Positions 31,807-39,996 of a stretch of 64,000 bases of DNA are shown here, piece after piece. The notes below the pieces were generated by a model, which did no database searches, had not been told where the DNA came from, and saw only the letters and a program-made list of their open reading frames with translations. The stretch spans positions 6,760,001 to 6,824,000 of the forward strand of contig NZ_AP014627.1 of the NCBI RefSeq assembly GCF_001547895.1. The letters are read 5' to 3'. The DNA is from Pseudomonas sp. Os17 (lineage in GTDB: Bacteria > Pseudomonadota > Gammaproteobacteria > Pseudomonadales > Pseudomonadaceae). A program made the translations under genes and the position numbers. Each line of letters begins with the position of its first letter. The first letter of the stretch is position 1.

Positions 31807-33357
31807 TCAAACCCTCCAGGCCTGGCGCAAACGCCCCAGCGCAGCCTGGATATCGGCTTCGGGCACCGCAGCAAAACCCAGCACCAGTCCGGCCCGCCGA
31901 TCCTCGGGCAAGGCCGTTTGCGGCAACCAGTAGGTGCTCAGGCCGTTGACCTCGACATCGACACTGGCCGCCTGCTCCAGCAGTTGCTGCTCCCGGGCCA
32001 GGCTGTCCACGCGCACTGTCAGGTGCAAACCTGCGGCCACCGTGGGCAGCGGCCCGACGCCCGGGATCGCCTCGGGCCAGCCGGCGAGCAAGGTGTTGCG
32101 CCGGCTCAGGGCGGCGCGGCGCATGCGCCGGATATGCCGCTGGAAGTGCCCGGCGGCCATGAACTCGGCCATCACCGCCTGGGTGCTGACTTCGGAATGG
32201 CGCACATCCACCGCCCGGCGCCGGGCAAAGGCCTGCACCAGATGCGGCGGCAACACCAGGTAGCCCAGGCGCAGTGCCGGGAACGCGACCTTGCCGAAGG
32301 TGCCGACATAGATCACCCGTCCCTGCCGGTCCAGCGCCGCCAGCGGGGCCAGGGGCGCGCCGCTGTAGCGGTATTCGCCGTCGTAGTCGTCCTCGACGAT
32401 CCAGCCTCCACTGCGCTCGGCCCAGGCCAGCAACTCCAGGCGCCGGGCCAGGCTCATGATCACCCCGGTGGGGTACTGATGGGACGGGGTGACATAGGCC
32501 AGGCGGCAGTGCTCCAGTTGCTCCAGCTGACGGCAGTCGATGCCTTCCTGGTCCACCGCCACGCCCTGCAGTCGCGCCCCGGCCACGGCAAAGGCGTGAC
32601 CCGCCGCCCGATAGCCGGGGTTTTCCACAGCCACCACGTCACCGGGCTCCACCAGCAGCTGTGCACAAAGACTGATGCCCTGTTGCGCACCACTGGTGAT
32701 CACAATTTGTTCAGCGGTGCACTGCAGCCCTCGGGCACTGCGCAGGTAAGCGGCGATCAGGCCGCGCAGCCGCGAATCGCCGGCGGAGTCGCCGTAGCAC
32801 AGCTGGTGCAGGTTCGGCCTGCGCCAGAAAGCCGCATTCAGCTTGGCCCAGACCTCGAACGGGAACAGATCGAAAGCCGGCACGCCGACCCGAAAAGCCC
32901 GCGGCGGACCACTGGGCGGCGTACTCAGATGGTGCTCTTGCAGGCGCTGCACACCACTGCTGTGGATAACTTTACTGGATGCATCACCAGTTATTTCCGT
33001 CGATTTTGTGGATAACCCTGTGGGCAAGCCTGTTGACAACCCTGTGGATACTTTTGTGGATAGTTTTTTGATGGGTAACCGTGTTTCCGGCAATTGGGCC
33101 ACGTAGGTGCCATCGCCGACCCGCCCTTCGATAAACCCCTCGGCATACAGCTGGTCATAGGCGCGCACCACGCTGTTGCGGGAAATCCCCAGCGCCGCCG
33201 CCAGGTCGCGGCTGGCCGGCAAGCGCGTGCCGCTGGCCAGGCGCCCGTCCAGCACCCGCAGGCGCAGGGCCTGGTACAGCTGGCGGCTAAGGCCCTGGCG
33301 CCGATCCAGCTGGATCCCGGCAGGGTTGAAAGACAGCGGAGGCAAGGCACTGTTCAT
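31807..33357 (-). CDS. MocR/PdxR-type GntR regulator with aminotransferase domain
   Basis: A 516-residue regulator. Residues 16-85 are the GntR winged helix (LRVLDGRLASGTRLPASRDL, then LGISRNSVVRAYDQLYAEGF). Residues 150-516 are a fold-type I aminotransferase domain with Lys356 (in GTFGKVAFP) as the presumed PLP lysine. The linker at 99-119 is a run of Ser-Thr-x-x four-residue units (STKV, STGL, STGL, PTGL, STKS) encoded by a 12-bp tandem repeat. Relatives control pyridoxine, GABA or taurine genes. It is divergent from the PaiB gene with 103 bases between, which suggests control of that group. Confidence 0.92.
   Translation of the reverse strand: MNSALPPLSFNPAGIQLDRRQGLSRQLYQALRLRVLDGRLASGTRLPASRDLAAALGISRNSVVRAYDQLYAEGFIEGRVGDGTYVAQLPETRLPIKKLSTKVSTGLSTGLPTGLSTKSTEITGDASSKVIHSSGVQRLQEHHLSTPPSGPPRAFRVGVPAFDLFPFEVWAKLNAAFWRRPNLHQLCYGDSAGDSRLRGLIAAYLRSARGLQCTAEQIVITSGAQQGISLCAQLLVEPGDVVAVENPGYRAAGHAFAVAGARLQGVAVDQEGIDCRQLEQLEHCRLAYVTPSHQYPTGVIMSLARRLELLAWAERSGGWIVEDDYDGEYRYSGAPLAPLAALDRQGRVIYVGTFGKVAFPALRLGYLVLPPHLVQAFARRRAVDVRHSEVSTQAVMAEFMAAGHFQRHIRRMRRAALSRRNTLLAGWPEAIPGVGPLPTVAAGLHLTVRVDSLAREQQLLEQAASVDVEVNGLSTYWLPQTALPEDRRAGLVLGFAAVPEADIQAALGRLRQAWRV
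32961..32969. repeat. DnaA-box-like nonamer
   Basis: TGTGGATAA matches the reverse complement of the DnaA consensus TTATCCACA exactly. It is 38 bases from the tandem array of similar nonamers in the same gene. Confidence 0.5.
33007..33066. repeat. Five tandem 12-bp units with DnaA-box-like cores
   Basis: Units begin at 33007, 33019, 33031, 33043 and 33055. The cores are TGTGGATAA, TGTGGGCAA, TGTTGACAA, TGTGGATAC and TGTGGATAG; the first is a perfect DnaA-type nonamer and three others differ by one or two bases. The array encodes the Ser-Thr linker of the MocR regulator on the minus strand. Confidence 0.8.
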
Positions 33358-33460
33358 CGCGGGGCACCCGGGAATTGGACCTATGAAATAGACCAGAGAT
33401 GGCTCTTACAACGAACCATTAGCCTGCCTAGGATGCAGCCACTCGCCAAGGAGTTTTTCC

Positions 33461-34084
33461 ATGTACCTGCCTCGCGCTTTCGTCGATGAAGACCTTTCCC
33501 GCCTCCACGGCGTGATGCATCACAGCCGTCTGGCCACCCTGGTGACCTGGGGCGCCCTGGGCTTGCAAGCCAGCCACCTGCCGTTGCTGCTGGACCCAGG
33601 GCAAGGTGCCAGCGGCACGCTCTATGGGCACCTGGCCAAGGCCAACCCGCAATGCGCCGAGCTGGCCAGCGGTGCCGAGGCCCTGGTGATTTTCAGCGGC
33701 GAAGACGCCTACATCAGCCCGTCGTTCTATCCGGGCAAGGCCGAACACGGCAAAGTGGTGCCCACCTGGAACTACGTGGCAGTGCACGCCTATGGCCAGC
33801 CCGAAATATTCAGCGACCCGCAGCGGTTGCTGCAGGTGGTCGAGGGCCTGACCGAACGCCATGAGGCCGGCCGCCCGCAACCGTGGAAGGTGGCCGATGC
33901 TCCGGCCGACTATGTCGATGGCATGCTCAAGGCGATTGTCGGTTTCGCCCTGCCGATCCAGCGCCTGGAGGGCAAGCGCAAGCTCAGCCAGAACCGCAAT
34001 GCCGAAGACATCGCCGGGGTCCGTGAAGGCCTGGCGGCCAGCGCCGACCCGCGTGACCAGCAACTGTCGCAACTGATGGGCTGA
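33461..34084 (+). CDS. FMN-binding negative regulator, PaiB family
   Basis: A 207-residue PaiB-type split-barrel flavoprotein. YLPRAFVDEDLSRLHGVM is the family start, GTLYGHLAKANPQ the FMN-phosphate contact, and FSGEDAYISPSFYPGK plus PTWNYVAVHAYG the central signature. PaiB of Bacillus is a repressor of sporulation and protease genes, but the Pseudomonas members are usually found beside MocR regulators and may be enzymes. GAGTTTTTCC is a poor binding site. It begins a same-strand group with two acetyltransferase genes. Confidence 0.9.
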   Translation: MYLPRAFVDEDLSRLHGVMHHSRLATLVTWGALGLQASHLPLLLDPGQGASGTLYGHLAKANPQCAELASGAEALVIFSGEDAYISPSFYPGKAEHGKVVPTWNYVAVHAYGQPEIFSDPQRLLQVVEGLTERHEAGRPQPWKVADAPADYVDGMLKAIVGFALPIQRLEGKRKLSQNRNAEDIAGVREGLAASADPRDQQLSQLMG

Positions 34085-34114
34085 GTGCCCGTCCAGAACA
34101 ATAAAGGAGCTTTC

Positions 34115-34561
34115 ATGAGCCAGATCCAGATCCGCCCCGTCACCGCTGCCGACCACGCCGCCTGGCTGCCGTTGTGGCAGGCCTACCTGCGCTTCTACGA
34201 AACCGAACTGCCGGACACCGTGACCCAGAGCACCTGGCAGCGTTTTCTCGATACCCGCGAACCGACCCACGCCGCCCTGGCCTGGGACGGCGAGCGCGCC
34301 GTGGGCCTGGTGCATTTCATCTACCACCGCTCCAACTGGAGCATCGAGAATGCCTGCTACCTGCAGGACCTGCTGGTGACTCCGGACCAGCGCGGCACCG
34401 GTGTCGGCCGCCAGTTGATCGAGTTCGTCTACACCCGGGCCAAGCAGGACGGCTGTGCCAAGGTGCATTGGCTGACCCACGAAACCAATGCCACGGCCAT
34501 CCAGCTGTATGAGCGCATCGCCGAGCGTCCGGGCTTTATCCAGTTCCGCAAACCCCTCTGA
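34115..34561 (+). CDS. GNAT N-acetyltransferase
   Basis: A 148-residue GNAT-fold protein. CYLQDLLVTPDQRGTGVGRQLIEFV contains the acetyl-CoA pyrophosphate loop (Q-x-x-G-x-G); THETNATAIQLYERI is the C-terminal region of the fold. Start at 34115 is set by AAAGGAG, 6 bases before it; an in-frame ATG is absent upstream. Paired with PaiB it resembles the Bacillus pai operon, where PaiA is a polyamine N-acetyltransferase. If that held here, it would match the polyamine genes 5 kb away. Confidence 0.88.
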   Translation: MSQIQIRPVTAADHAAWLPLWQAYLRFYETELPDTVTQSTWQRFLDTREPTHAALAWDGERAVGLVHFIYHRSNWSIENACYLQDLLVTPDQRGTGVGRQLIEFVYTRAKQDGCAKVHWLTHETNATAIQLYERIAERPGFIQFRKPL

Positions 34562-34580
34562 ACCCGCAAGGAGCCACTGC

Positions 34581-35252
34581 ATGTCGATTTCTCTCGCCGA
34601 TTGGAAAGGCGTCCCCGCCCCTTCGGCCACCCTGCTTGAAGGGCGCTTCATCCGTTTGGAAAGGCTCGACCCGGCGCGCCACGGCGATCAGCTGTTCCAG
34701 GTGCTGCAAGGCCCCGGCGCCGACCCGGTGCTGTGGAACTACCTGCCTTACGGCCCCTTCCCCGAGCGCGCGGTGTTCGACGCCTGGCTCGGCAATCATG
34801 CCCTGGCCAGCGATCCGTATTTCTTCACCGTGATCGACCGCGCCAGTGGCCAGGCCCAGGGCCTGATCAGCCTGATGTCCATCGTTCCGGCCCAGGGCCG
34901 CATCGAGATCGGCCACGTCACCTTCGGCGCGCCGATGCAGCGCTCGCCCAAGAGCACCGAGGCGGTGTACCTGCTGGCCAGGGAAGCTTTCGCCCTGGGC
35001 TACCGGCGCCTGGAGTGGAAATGCAACAACGACAACGCCCGCTCGCGCTATGCCGCCGAGCGTTTGGGTTTCAGCTTCGAGGGGGTGTTTCGCCAGCACA
35101 TGGTGGCCAAGGGGCAGAACCGCGATACCGCGTGGTTCTCGATCCTGGATGGGGAATGGCCGGCGATCGCCAAGGGCTTCGAGCAATGGCTCAGCGATGA
35201 GAACCAGAGCGGCTCGGGGCAGCTCAAGTCTCTGGCGGAGTGTCGCGGGTAA
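34581..35252 (+). CDS. GNAT N-acetyltransferase, RimJ/RimL-like
   Basis: A 223-residue acetyltransferase of the ribosomal-protein/aminoglycoside GNAT_3 type. EGRFIRLERLDPARHGDQLFQVL is the family start, IEIGHVTFGAPMQRSPKSTEAVYLL covers the acetyl-CoA strand and RRLEWKCNNDNARSRYAAERLGF the acceptor-side helix. Members acetylate protein amino termini or small amines; the substrate is unknown here. It lies 19 bases after the previous GNAT gene with AAGGAG as binding site, so the three genes paiB-GNAT-GNAT are probably co-transcribed. Confidence 0.9.
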   Translation: MSISLADWKGVPAPSATLLEGRFIRLERLDPARHGDQLFQVLQGPGADPVLWNYLPYGPFPERAVFDAWLGNHALASDPYFFTVIDRASGQAQGLISLMSIVPAQGRIEIGHVTFGAPMQRSPKSTEAVYLLAREAFALGYRRLEWKCNNDNARSRYAAERLGFSFEGVFRQHMVAKGQNRDTAWFSILDGEWPAIAKGFEQWLSDENQSGSGQLKSLAECRG

Positions 35253-35315
35253 CCGGGGATTCGCCGGCAAGCCGGCGCCGAAAAGAGAGCGGTGGACCCG
35301 GCCTGGTAGAAGACC

Positions 35316-35432
35316 TGTAGCCGCTGCCGCAGGCTGCGACCAGGCTGGGCGGCACTCCGACGCAGCGGGCGCCGCCGTTGAAGGCCTCGGAAGGTCCTGC
35401 GGACCTTGGCGCAGCCTGCGGCAGCGGCTACA
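35316..35432. repeat. REP/MITE-like element (TGTAGCCGCTGCCG ends)
   Basis: A 117-base element with the same exact terminal arms as the elements at 9937 and 10077 but a different interior. It lies between convergent genes. Confidence 0.75.
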
Positions 35433-35436
35433 GGGG

Positions 35437-36336
35437 TCAGCCCAGCTTCTGCGCCAGCACCGCAATGTGCTCCGGGCCGATGCCGCAGCAACCGCCGACA
35501 TGGCTGGCACCGCGCTGGTGCCAGTCCGCTACCCATCGCAGGTAACCCGGCGGATCCAGGTCTTCGCGCAGCGGGCACAGGCCGTCGTTGGCGGTGGCAT
35601 CCTCGGGTTGCGGCGGGAAGGCGTTGGCGTACACGCCAATATGGATCTGCACCCCCAGGCGCTCGAAGGTGTCACGGGCCGCATCCACCGCCGCGCCTAT
35701 CACTTCCGGCTGGCTGCAGTTGAACAGCAGGGTCTGCACCCCCAGTTGCGCCGCCACCGCCGCCGCGTCAGCCACCGGCTCGCCGGAACGCAGGCGTGGC
35801 ACTTCATCGACGTCTTCATCCTTCAGGGTGAAGGACAGCCAGAACGGCTTGCCGTCCTTGGGCAATCCTGCGTGGATGGCTCGCGCTTCGGCGATCGAGC
35901 TTTGGGTTTCTGCGAGCCACAGGTCCACGAACGGCGCCAGTCCTTTAACCAGCGGGCTCAGCACTTCCTCGACCCGGGACGCATCGAACAGGTCCGGGCG
36001 ATAGGAGCCGAACAGCGGCGGCAACGAACCCGCCACCCGCACCGGCTTGCCGGAGGCCTCCACCGCGCGGCGCGCCAGCTCACCGGCCAGGGCCGCCAGG
36101 GCCTGGCCTTCGGCGGCAAAGCGCTCTTCACCGATGTGGAACGGCACCACGGCGTAGCTGTTGCTGGTGATGACGTTGGAACCGCTGGCGATATAGGCCG
36201 CATGCACCGCCTCCACCGCCTGGGGGTCTTCGCTCAACGCCAGGGCTGACCACTCGGGCTGCCGGAACGGCGCACCACGGCGCTGCAACTCACGACCCAT
36301 ACCGCCATCCAGAATTACCGTGCTAACTGCGCCCAT
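35437..36336 (-). CDS. Homocysteine S-methyltransferase family protein
   Basis: A 299-residue TIM-barrel methyltransferase. TVILDGGMGRELQRRG is the family start. A cysteine in LLFNCSQPE and the adjacent pair in VGGCCGIGPEH bind the catalytic zinc that activates homocysteine. Methyl donors used by relatives are S-methylmethionine, betaine or dimethylsulfoniopropionate-type compounds. I start at 36336 (MGAVSTV); ATGs at 36351 and 36372 are in frame. It is divergent from a solute-binding protein and permease, so the importer may supply the methyl donor, as in MmuP/MmuM of E. coli. Confidence 0.88.
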   Translation of the reverse strand: MGAVSTVILDGGMGRELQRRGAPFRQPEWSALALSEDPQAVEAVHAAYIASGSNVITSNSYAVVPFHIGEERFAAEGQALAALAGELARRAVEASGKPVRVAGSLPPLFGSYRPDLFDASRVEEVLSPLVKGLAPFVDLWLAETQSSIAEARAIHAGLPKDGKPFWLSFTLKDEDVDEVPRLRSGEPVADAAAVAAQLGVQTLLFNCSQPEVIGAAVDAARDTFERLGVQIHIGVYANAFPPQPEDATANDGLCPLREDLDPPGYLRWVADWHQRGASHVGGCCGIGPEHIAVLAQKLG

Positions 36337-36446
36337 ATGCTTTTTACTCATATGCTTATGAAAATAACTCACTACCGGAGTCGTTCTTATAACTATTAAA
36401 TACGCACCATTCGGTTAATAACAACTCTTTTTCAGTCAGGATTCCG

Positions 36447-37268
36447 ATGAATTTCAAACCGCTGCTGGCCCTCGGCCTGACCGTACTTGCCGCCTCCTCC
36501 CAAGCCTTCGCCGGCGCCACCTTGGAGCGTATCGAGCAGAAAAAGGAACTGGTCGGGGTGCTGATGGAAAGCTACCCGCCCTTCTCCTTCCTCAATGAGC
36601 AGAACCAGCTGGACGGTTTCGACGTCGACGTGGCCAAGGCCGTGGCCGACAAGCTCGGGGTCAAGCTGCGCCTGGAAACCCCGTCCTGGGACGTGATCGC
36701 CGCCGGACGCTGGAGCGGGCGCTATGACATCTGCATCTGCTCCATGACCCCGAGCAAGGCTCGCGCCGAGGTCTTCGACTTCCCGGTGCAGTACTACGCC
36801 TCGCCGGCGGTGATCGTGGTCAACGCCAAGGATGAGCGGATCCACGGCGCCAAGGACCTGAGCGACAAGAAGGTCGGCCTTACCGCCGCCTCCAGCTACG
36901 AGAGCTACCTGAACAAGAACCTGGTGATCGAAGGCGCGGAAGACACCCAGCTGCAATACCCCTTCGAGAACGTGCAGATCGCCCCCTACGACACCGACAA
37001 CGTGGCCTTCCAGGACCTCGGCCTGGGCCCGGGCGTGCGCCTGGATGCGATCCTCACCAACCTGGTCACCGCGCAACCGCGGCTGACCCAGGATGCGCGC
37101 TTCAAGCTGGCCGGCGAGCCGCTGTACGCCGAGCCCAATTCGGTGGCCATCGAGAAAGGCGATGCGCAGTGGAACGCCAAGGTGCGTGAAGTCTTCGCCC
37201 AACTGAAGCAGGACGGCACCCTGAGCAAGCTGTCGCAGAAATGGATCGGCGCCGACATCAGCCAATGA
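36447..37268 (+). CDS. Amino-acid-type ABC transporter substrate-binding protein
   Basis: A 273-residue periplasmic binding protein with a signal peptide (FKPLLALGLTVLAASSQAFA, mature start GATLE). ERIEQKKELVGVLMESYPPFSFLNEQNQL is the HisJ/GlnH-type opening. DGFDVDVAKAVADKLGVKL is the SBP_bac_3 signature, and SYPPFSF and RYDICICSMTPSKAR line the ligand site. A cationic or polar amino acid derivative is expected; S-methylmethionine is an inference from the divergent methyltransferase. AGTCAGGAT precedes the ATG. It overlaps the permease gene by four bases. Confidence 0.92.
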   Translation: MNFKPLLALGLTVLAASSQAFAGATLERIEQKKELVGVLMESYPPFSFLNEQNQLDGFDVDVAKAVADKLGVKLRLETPSWDVIAAGRWSGRYDICICSMTPSKARAEVFDFPVQYYASPAVIVVNAKDERIHGAKDLSDKKVGLTAASSYESYLNKNLVIEGAEDTQLQYPFENVQIAPYDTDNVAFQDLGLGPGVRLDAILTNLVTAQPRLTQDARFKLAGEPLYAEPNSVAIEKGDAQWNAKVREVFAQLKQDGTLSKLSQKWIGADISQ

Positions 37269-38101
37269 CTGCCTACACACCACCGCCGCAGCCACCACAA
37301 GCGGTGGCTGAACCGCTGCTCAAGCGCCTGCTGGGCTTTCGCAGCCGCCTGTACCTGACCTGGACGGCGCTGCTGGGGCTGTTCGCCAGCTTCTTCCTGA
37401 GCTTCGACCTGAAGTTCTCGATCATCCTCGACAAGCTGCCAAACCTGCTGGGCCTGCACCTGTCGCCCAGCGGCTTTCTCCAGGGCGCGGCGCTGACCCT
37501 GTTCCTCTGCGCCTGCTCCATCGTCGCCTCGTCGCTGCTGGGCTTTGTCACCGCCCTGGCGCGCCTGTCGTCCAGCGCCGTGGCGTTCGGCATCGCCAGC
37601 TTCTACGCCTCGTTCTTTCGCGGCACGCCGCTGCTGATCCAGATCCTGCTGATCTACCTCGGCCTGCCGCAACTGGGCGTGGTGCCGGGCGCCATCACCG
37701 CCGGGATCATCGCCCTGTCGCTGAACTACGGCGCCTACCTCAGCGAGATCTTCCGCGCCGGCCTCCTCGGCGTGCCCCACGGCCAGCGCCAGGCGGCCCT
37801 GGCCCTGGGCATGAGCGACAGCGTGATCTTCTGGCAGGTGACCCTGCCCCAGGCCATGCGCACCATCATTCCGCCGACCACCAACCAGTTCATCTCGATG
37901 CTCAAGGACTCGTCGCTGATCTCGGTGATGGGGGTCTGGGAAGTGATGTTCCTGGCCCAGTCCTATGGCCGTTCCAGCTACCGCTACATCGAGATGCTGA
38001 GCACCGCGGCGCTGATCTACTGGCTGCTGTCCATCGGCCTGGAACTGATCCAGGCGCGGATGGAAAGGCATTACGGCAAGGGTTACGCCAAGCGCGGCTG
38101 A
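37265..38101 (+). CDS. Amino-acid ABC transporter permease
   Basis: A 278-residue HisMQ-type permease. After a long, proline-rich leader it shows about six hydrophobic segments. The EAA loop, AALALGMSDSVIFWQVTLPQAMR, contacts the ATPase. SFFRGTPLLIQILLIYLG is the other family mark. It starts at an ATG overlapping the preceding stop (ATGA). No ATP-binding protein gene follows: the next gene is convergent, and nothing in the window encodes one. The transporter therefore either borrows an ATPase from another system or has lost its own. Confidence 0.9.
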   Translation: MTAYTPPPQPPQAVAEPLLKRLLGFRSRLYLTWTALLGLFASFFLSFDLKFSIILDKLPNLLGLHLSPSGFLQGAALTLFLCACSIVASSLLGFVTALARLSSSAVAFGIASFYASFFRGTPLLIQILLIYLGLPQLGVVPGAITAGIIALSLNYGAYLSEIFRAGLLGVPHGQRQAALALGMSDSVIFWQVTLPQAMRTIIPPTTNQFISMLKDSSLISVMGVWEVMFLAQSYGRSSYRYIEMLSTAALIYWLLSIGLELIQARMERHYGKGYAKRG

Positions 38102-38104
38102 GGC

Positions 38105-38455
38105 TCAGGCGAGCGCCGAAGGCCCGGGAGCACCCGGGCCCCTTTGCCCCCGCTCCGGCTCATCGAGCAGCGAACGGGCGCGGCTGGTCTTCTGCACCTT
38201 CACCACCCCCATCTGCAGGCCGAATGGCTTGAACACCGCGGTCAATGACTTGAGGGTCGGGTTGCCGTCACCGTGCTCGATGTGGATCAGGGTGCGCAGG
38301 GAGATCCGGCACATGCGGGCGAACTGGCTCTGATGCAGCCCCGTGACTTCAGTCCGCAGGCGCTTGACCGCCTCGCCAATCGGCAGGCGACCGGCCGCCA
38401 TTTCCTGCTGGATGTCGTCGATCAGGGCCCCGCGTTCTTCCAGCGTCATGTTCAT
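38105..38455 (-). CDS. HTH (XRE-type) protein, HipB-like partner of the HipA-like kinase
   Basis: A 116-residue protein with a central Cro/C1-type helix-turn-helix (HQSQFARMCRISLRTLIHIE, then GNPTLKSLTAVFKPFG). The N-terminal part is acidic and amphipathic, the C-terminal 25 residues are basic and Gly/Pro-rich and may be disordered. Its ATG overlaps the stop of the HipA-like gene by four bases, so it is the second gene of a toxin-then-antitoxin pair, the reverse of E. coli hipBA. It is expected to bind and repress the promoter at 39.8 kb and to neutralise the kinase. Confidence 0.82.
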   Translation of the reverse strand: MNMTLEERGALIDDIQQEMAAGRLPIGEAVKRLRTEVTGLHQSQFARMCRISLRTLIHIEHGDGNPTLKSLTAVFKPFGLQMGVVKVQKTSRARSLLDEPERGQRGPGAPGPSALA

Positions 38456-39777
38456 CGCAATCCCCACTCCTGCAGGCGTCGATCCAGGTGGCGCAGGTGA
38501 ATGCGCGGATGATTCAAGGTGGCTTCGGGCAGGCCGCCGGCACTCAGCAGGTCCGGCAGGGCCCGCAGTTGTTCGGCGTCTGCGCGCAGGCGCGTGAGGG
38601 CAGCCTCGGGATCGAGCAGCGGCTTGAGGCTGGCGCACACCAGGCGCCAGTCGACCTCACCGGCCACTTCCATGCGCCCGGGCCATTTGGTGGTGCGGGC
38701 AATCCCCTGGTCATCCATGACCTTGGGCGCCAGGTCATGGATCGGCGCCAGGCGCACCCCAGCCTCAGTGCGCAGCACCGACAGCGTGCGCCCATGATTG
38801 TCGGTGTTGCCGAGGATCCTGTTGAGCAGGTCGCGCCGCAGGTAGTCCGCCACCAGCTCGGGGATCGACGCCTCCTGGCCGGCGGCGCGCCACAGTTCGG
38901 CGAGGATCCCCAGGACCTCGGTATGGCGCATGCCTTGGCCATGGCCCACCAGAGCGGCCAGGGAATAGATCGACTCCACCGCCAGACGCTCAACCCCGGC
39001 GGACGTCAGCTGGCGGTCAAAACGCTGCATCCACAGGCTTGGCCGACGCCCCTCTTCCAGCGCCAGCCCAGGCGCCGGGAACGTCTCGATACCCAGCTGC
39101 TGCAGTGCCCGGTAGTAATGGAACTCGCTTCTGAGGATGTCGCAGGCATTCGGCGAAGCCGGGTTACGGGGAAACTTCACCCACCAGTGACGCGCGGCAT
39201 GGGCGTCATCGATCAGCGCATCGGGGTACAACAAGCCCTCGCGGTTTTCCGTCAGCAACAGCTTGGGCGCTTCGTCGCCGATGCTCGCCGTGCCACCAAA
39301 GGCCGCTGCCTGCTCATGGGCGTATTCCAGAAAACGGTTATCCAGGGTCACCACCTGTTCCCGGGTAAAACCCAGGGCCGGACGCCTGTGCAGCCCTGCC
39401 AGGGACTCCTTGATCCGCAGATGGCCAATGGGCGCCGCGGTGCTTCGGGCCAGGAGGAACAGCTCGCTGCCCATGCCATCGGGCCGCTCATGGCCGATCT
39501 GCCGCAGCAAAAAGCGGCGCGCCGCCGGCGTGGCGACCAGGTCATAAAGAAAGGCCGGCGCCCGCTCTTCTCGCCAGGGCTCCCAGCCCAAGGGTATCTG
39601 CGCACTGACCGAGCGGCTCAGCGGGCTGGCAACCGCGTCCAGGTTGTCCACCAGGTACTGCGGGACATAACCAAAGCTGCAAGGGCTGGCAAAGCCCGCT
39701 TCGGGGTTGTCGAAACTCAGGGTCATGGCATCGGTCCACGCCCCTGCGCCGTAGAGCTGCAACGTCAGCCGGAGCAT
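38452..39777 (-). CDS. HipA-like serine/threonine kinase toxin
   Basis: A 441-residue HipA-family kinase. Lys201 in HWWVKFPR binds ATP, Asp326 in NRILGNTDNHG is the catalytic aspartate with the family motif N-R-x-x-G-N-x-D-x-H-G, and Asp348 in PIHDLAPK ligates magnesium. These are intact, so kinase activity is likely. E. coli HipA phosphorylates glutamyl-tRNA synthetase; targets of the present subgroup are unknown. The start at 39777 (MLRLTLQLYG) agrees with GAGC-type spacing; codons upstream to 39822 are less likely. It is co-expressed with the HTH gene downstream and preceded by three TGCAT-type palindromes. Confidence 0.85.
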   Translation of the reverse strand: MLRLTLQLYGAGAWTDAMTLSFDNPEAGFASPCSFGYVPQYLVDNLDAVASPLSRSVSAQIPLGWEPWREERAPAFLYDLVATPAARRFLLRQIGHERPDGMGSELFLLARSTAAPIGHLRIKESLAGLHRRPALGFTREQVVTLDNRFLEYAHEQAAAFGGTASIGDEAPKLLLTENREGLLYPDALIDDAHAARHWWVKFPRNPASPNACDILRSEFHYYRALQQLGIETFPAPGLALEEGRRPSLWMQRFDRQLTSAGVERLAVESIYSLAALVGHGQGMRHTEVLGILAELWRAAGQEASIPELVADYLRRDLLNRILGNTDNHGRTLSVLRTEAGVRLAPIHDLAPKVMDDQGIARTTKWPGRMEVAGEVDWRLVCASLKPLLDPEAALTRLRADAEQLRALPDLLSAGGLPEATLNHPRIHLRHLDRRLQEWGLR

Positions 39778-39829
39778 TGGGTTACCTGTATTTGCTGCAC
39801 GTGTATAGAGACTCCGCCTCAATCATCCG

Positions 39830-39915
39830 TGCATTATATTGCAGTTATCCCAAGCCTCCGAGCCAATAAGTGCATCTAAATGCATTTCAATGAACTATTG
39901 GCTGCATAAAATGCA
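39830..39915 (-). promoter_or_regulatory. Three TGCAT-N(3-4)-ATGCA palindromes upstream of the HipA-like gene
   Basis: The sites are TGCAT-TATA-TTGCA at 39830-39843 (one mismatch), TGCAT-CTAA-ATGCA at 39871-39884 and TGCAT-AAA-ATGCA at 39903-39915. Spacing between centres is about 41 and 32 bases. They lie 53 to 138 bases ahead of the toxin gene and are the natural candidates for the HTH protein operator. Confidence 0.6.
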
Positions 39916-39938
39916 TTAAATGACACTTCAAAAAAGCC

Positions 39939-39964
39939 AAAAAAAAGGGGAGCCGTAGCTCCCC
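39939..39964 (-). terminator. pycB: Intrinsic terminator of the pyruvate carboxylase genes
   Basis: On the minus strand a 7-bp GC stem (GGGGAGC with GCTCCCC, TACG loop) is followed by eight T residues. It lies 33 bases past the pycB stop codon. Confidence 0.9.
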
Positions 39965-39996
39965 CGAGGTAAACCGTTGCCGATGAGGGCCTGAAC

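Noticed and set aside
32961..33066. Replication origin based on DnaA-like boxes
   Set aside because: The boxes are inside a coding gene, there is no AT-rich unwinding region, and no dnaA, dnaN or gyrB genes lie nearby.
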